DNA from: CAZFQD01 sp964520885
GTDB lineage: Bacteria; Bacillota; Clostridia; Oscillospirales; SIG519
Length of the DNA: 7,013 nt
Assembly: GCA_964520885.1 (NCBI GenBank)
Contig: CAZFQD010000116.1
Location: 1 to 7,013 of the forward strand
Reading direction: 5' to 3'
This document shows, piece after piece, positions 5,509 to 7,013 of the stretch. How positions within the stretch are numbered: the stretch's first letter is position 1; every line of letters starts with the position of its first letter. The notes under the pieces are model-generated. The model saw nothing but the letters and a program-made list of their open reading frames with translations. It ran no database searches and was not told the DNA's origin. A program made the position numbers and the translations under genes.

Positions 5509-5523
5509 ACTTTTTACAATCAA
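5497..5523 (-). CDS. Candidate leader peptide (8 residues) upstream of the helicase
   Basis: A TTG at 5523 opens the frame MIVKSYYL and ends at TGA 5499-5497. It is supported by AAAGGAG (5539-5533) at nine-base spacing, identical to the Shine-Dalgarno of the helicase itself. A GTG at 5530 in another frame (MAFDCKKLLSMN) lies only two bases from the same Shine-Dalgarno, which is too close. The stop lies inside the hairpin at 5487-5508. Short peptides ahead of rep genes are a known feature of some attenuation-controlled plasmids. Here it rests only on the ribosome-binding site and position. Confidence 0.35.
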   Translation of the reverse strand: MIVKSYYL

Positions 5524-5575
5524 AAGCCACTACTCCTTTCAAGTGTTTAAACCCCATATTTGCGTTTTATTTAAT

Positions 5576-5604
5576 CAATCCATTATCAATATAAAAATGG
5601 ATTG
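5576..5604. repeat. 8-bp inverted repeat in the helicase leader
   Basis: CAATCCAT (5576-5583) and ATGGATTG (5597-5604) are perfect inverted copies around a 13-base AT-only stretch apart from one C. No U-tract follows on either strand, so it is not a terminator. It may be a protein-binding site or an antiterminator/attenuator stem within the predicted helicase leader RNA. Confidence 0.5.
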
Positions 5605-5660
5605 TAATTTTACATTTACAAATTTATTTTATTTGTCAATACTTTTTTTGAAATAAATGC

Positions 5661-5698
5661 TTGACATTCATAAAATTATGTGATAATGTGTTATCACA
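5661..5698 (+). promoter_or_regulatory. Plus-strand promoter overlapped by a palindromic operator
   Basis: TTGACA (5661-5666) is followed at 17 bases by TAATGT (5684-5689), or at 15 bases by an extended -10 (TG-n-GATAAT, 5679-5687). A perfect palindrome covers the -10: TGTGATAA (5679-5686), TGTG, TTATCACA (5691-5698). The palindrome would let a dimeric repressor block this promoter; no such regulator gene lies in the window. The promoter points against the helicase transcript, and no plus-strand gene follows. Confidence 0.65.
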
Positions 5699-5748
5699 AT
5701 GAATAAATAGGTGTACGAATAATCGTATGCCTTGTTTTGTTATTTATT
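5695..5748 (+). ncRNA. Predicted short antisense RNA to the helicase leader
   Basis: Transcription from the promoter at 5661 would start near 5695 and meet a terminator at 5710-5731 within about 50 bases. The transcript would be complementary to the 5' end of the minus-strand leader starting near 5757. Small counter-transcribed RNAs in this position control rep mRNAs of several Gram-positive plasmids by attenuation or translation block. The boundaries are inferred from promoter and terminator only. Confidence 0.5.
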
Positions 5749-5750
5749 TT
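5710..5750 (+). terminator. Plus-strand terminator immediately after the opposing promoter
   Basis: A 9-bp stem GGTGTACGA (5710-5718) / TCGTATGCC (5723-5731) with loop ATAA is followed by the T-rich run TTGTTTTGTTATTTATTTT. Two of the pairs are U-G wobbles in plus-strand RNA but become C-A mismatches in the minus-strand RNA. The hairpin therefore works as a full stem only in the plus direction. Confidence 0.75.
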
Positions 5751-5764
5751 GGGTTTTTAATTGT

Positions 5765-5793
5765 ATTATATCATACATTTTTGGGTTTGTCAA
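5765..5793 (-). promoter_or_regulatory. Consensus promoter of the helicase transcript
   Basis: On the minus strand TTGACA (5793-5788) and TATAAT (5770-5765) are both exact and spaced 17 bases. The predicted start near 5757 lies about 310 bases ahead of the helicase start codon. The intervening leader carries the complement of the antisense RNA, two inverted repeats and a candidate leader peptide. A perfect promoter combined with such a leader implies that control acts after initiation. Confidence 0.8.
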
Positions 5794-5948
5794 ATTTTTC
5801 GGGGTTTTTGCGTTTTGGATTAGTATTAATAGCGTATATAAGACATTCTTATAATTATATAAGTATTATTTATACCTACATAAGTGTATAATTTTATATA
5901 TTACCATTATAATATATTTGCAATTTGGATAAATAATTTTAAATTTCT
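5794..5948. other. Spacer between integrase stop and helicase promoter
   Basis: No gene is seen. Near the promoter, G-run/T-run segments recur (GGGTTTTT 5750-5757, TTTTTGGG about 5778-5785, GGGGTTTTT 5801-5809), loosely iteron-like. Nearer the integrase there is a small hairpin CTTATA/TATAAG (5848-5853, 5858-5863) without a U-tract. No convincing terminator for the integrase is present, so its transcript may run into the helicase promoter region. Confidence 0.35.
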
Positions 5949-6854
5949 TTATAAATTCATAAGTGGACTTGTTTTAATGCTCATTTTTAATATCTCACTA
6001 TCTTGCAAACCTAACAAATATCTTTTTGTTATAGTTATATTTTCGTGTCCTAAAATTCTACTTAATGAATAAACATCTAATGAATTTATTAATTGTGCTT
6101 GAGCAAAAAAATGTCTGCAAGTATGAGGGCTACACCTAATTTCAGCTCTTATATCTCCCTCTATGCCTGCATATCTTACTATTCTTTCAACTGCTTCCTT
6201 TGTTAGTGGTCTTCCTGTTCTTGATAGAAAATAATTATTGTATTTAATATTATGGTCTTCAAAGTAAAAACTTTTAAATCTTTCATATTTAATTAAATGC
6301 TTTTGCAATATTGGAGTAATAGCAACATATCGCTCTTTTTTTCCTTTGCCTCTAACGGATATATAATTATCTCTTATATCAGAAATAAGAATATCGCACA
6401 ATTCGGAACATCTAACCCCAGTATCAAAAAGCATAGCTATTATTGTTTTATTTCTTGCATTTAAGTAATTATCCCACTTATAAACCTCTAACATTCTTTT
6501 TACTTCTTCATTTGAAAAAGTATTTATTATAGTTGTTTTTTCTTTAGCCCAGTGCACTTTTTCAGTTGGATTAATTTTTATATAATCTTCCGCAAAGCAG
6601 TATTTAAAAAATGCTCTAAAACTTTTCAAAATGCTATTAATATATGTTTCCTTTCGGTCTTTTTTATACAAATAAGATATATACATTTTTATGTGTTGAG
6701 ATGTTATATTATCAAGTTCTTTTATTGCCAATTGTTTGTCTATGTAGTTTAAAAATAGTTCTACATTATTTTTATATGATTTATTTGTTCTTTTTGAATA
6801 CTTTCTCACCTCACATTCATAAATAAATTCTTTTAGTATTAGTTTTGCTTCCAT
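5949..6854 (-). CDS. Tyrosine recombinase / integrase (XerC/XerD-like)
   Basis: A complete 301-residue site-specific recombinase, expected to cut and rejoin DNA at attachment or resolution sites via a 3'-phosphotyrosine intermediate. Residues 1-100 form the SAM-like core-binding domain (helical, with SILKSFRAFFKYC). Residues 110-290 are the catalytic domain with all active-site residues: Arg148 (D-T-G-V-R-C-S-E-L), a beta-hairpin Lys in R-G-K-G-K-K-E-R (168-175), His244 and Arg247 (PHTCRHFF), His270 (LGHENI) and nucleophile Tyr279 (K-R-Y-L). The length fits Xer-type and short phage/plasmid integrases; there is no long arm-binding N-terminal domain. Start chosen at 6854 (MEAKLILKEF) because AAAGGTG lies eight bases upstream; an in-frame ATG at 6872 has no ribosome-binding site. 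It could integrate the element or resolve multimers. The start lies beneath a strong hairpin. Confidence 0.95.
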   Translation of the reverse strand: MEAKLILKEFIYECEVRKYSKRTNKSYKNNVELFLNYIDKQLAIKELDNITSQHIKMYISYLYKKDRKETYINSILKSFRAFFKYCFAEDYIKINPTEKVHWAKEKTTIINTFSNEEVKRMLEVYKWDNYLNARNKTIIAMLFDTGVRCSELCDILISDIRDNYISVRGKGKKERYVAITPILQKHLIKYERFKSFYFEDHNIKYNNYFLSRTGRPLTKEAVERIVRYAGIEGDIRAEIRCSPHTCRHFFAQAQLINSLDVYSLSRILGHENITITKRYLLGLQDSEILKMSIKTSPLMNL

Positions 6855-6856
6855 TA

Positions 6857-6905
6857 AAAAAACACCTTTCATTTTGTATTTTCATACATTTAAAAGGTGC
6901 TTTTT
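6857..6905 (-). promoter_or_regulatory. Terminator-like hairpin that sequesters the integrase RBS
   Basis: On the minus strand AAAAAGCACCTTT (6905-6893) pairs with AAAGGTGTTTTTT (6869-6857), 13 bp with one G-U pair. The loop itself folds (TGTAT-GAAA-ATACA, 6888-6875). The 3' arm contains the integrase Shine-Dalgarno AAAGGTG, and the U-run that would end the terminator is the spacer before the ATG at 6854. Transcripts entering from upstream should stop here or be poorly translated. The A/T runs make it usable as a plus-strand terminator too, with one C-A mismatch. Confidence 0.7.
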
Positions 6906-6958
6906 CGTATAATCGTAATTCAAAAAAATTAATTATTACATATGGCATAGTTCGTTGG

Positions 6959-6988
6959 GTATGTCATCATTTGCGGAATGTATGTCAT
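6959..6988. repeat. 21-bp-spaced direct repeat GTATGTCAT
   Basis: GTATGTCAT occurs at 6959-6967 and again at 6980-6988, 21 bases apart, so on the same face of the helix. An inverted ATGACA ends the window at 7008-7013, and an AGTTCGT box lies just to the left at 6949-6955. The position upstream of the integrase fits a regulator operator or recombinase/excisionase arm sites. Confidence 0.5.
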
Positions 6989-7013
6989 AATTAAAATTCT
7001 GCTCTAAATGACA

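Noticed and set aside
5884..6072. 62-codon plus-strand frame over the integrase 3' end
   Set aside because: It overlaps the integrase Tyr279 region on the opposite strand and has no start signals.
6552..6826. Two plus-strand frames inside the integrase N-terminal domain
   Set aside because: They are antisense to a well-supported recombinase and have no ribosome-binding site.
1..7013. Window as a complete circular plasmid
   Set aside because: The ends share no overlap, and joining them would make the left-edge gene stop after three more codons (N-V-I-stop), so a linear cut from a larger element is more likely.
1..7013. CRISPR array, tRNA or rRNA genes
   Set aside because: No regularly spaced direct repeats with unique spacers and no tRNA- or rRNA-like sequences were seen on either strand.

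Overview
The window is very AT-rich. Its genes open with strong Shine-Dalgarno sequences (AGGAGG, AAAGGAG, AAAGGTG) and several promoters match the sigma-A consensus closely. This suggests a low-GC Firmicute (Bacillota, probably a Clostridia-type host); that is an inference from composition and signals, not a species call. Every convincing gene lies on the minus strand, so the window reads right to left. A tyrosine recombinase, a phage/plasmid-type DEAD-like helicase, a tail-protein-like orphan and long structured intergenic stretches together look like part of a mobile element (integrated plasmid, phage-plasmid or genomic island).

Right to left: (i) 7013-6855 is the integrase leader, with a 21-bp-spaced direct repeat and a long hairpin that sequesters the integrase ribosome-binding site. 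(ii) 6854-5949 is a complete tyrosine recombinase. (iii) 5948-5448 is a dense control region. It holds a consensus minus-strand promoter driving an approximately 310-nt leader towards the helicase, an opposing plus-strand promoter with an overlapping palindrome, and a plus-strand terminator, which together predict a short antisense RNA. A possible leader peptide lies closer to the helicase. The layout resembles antisense/attenuation control of plasmid rep genes. (iv) 5447-4182 is a superfamily-2-like helicase with Walker A, Walker B and a C-terminal arginine motif, followed by (v) a 123-residue partner of unknown function (4035-3664).

(vi) 3663-3321 is non-coding but unusually structured: several hairpins, a G/C-rich hairpin, and outer inverted arms enclosing about 137 bp. 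(vii) 3320-2871 encodes a small protein with an OB-like N-terminal half and a phage-tail-style C-terminal motif. (viii) 2474-2175 is a 99-residue hypothetical protein between hairpin-bearing spacers. (ix) 1803-371 is a two-gene lipoprotein operon with its own promoter and terminator. The first lipoprotein carries two ungapped copies of a 64-residue helical repeat. The second carries one copy that is interrupted by an in-frame TGA; the rest of the repeat continues in frame to a TAA 23 bp before the operon terminator. (x) At the left edge, a consensus promoter studded with AGTTCGT repeats drives a gene cut off by the window, whose first 21 residues faintly resemble small phage-type integrases.

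The points most worth a second look are the TGA-split lipoprotein and its repeat family, the predicted antisense-RNA circuit in front of the helicase, the terminator-like hairpin over the integrase start, and the structured 3.35-3.64 kb region.
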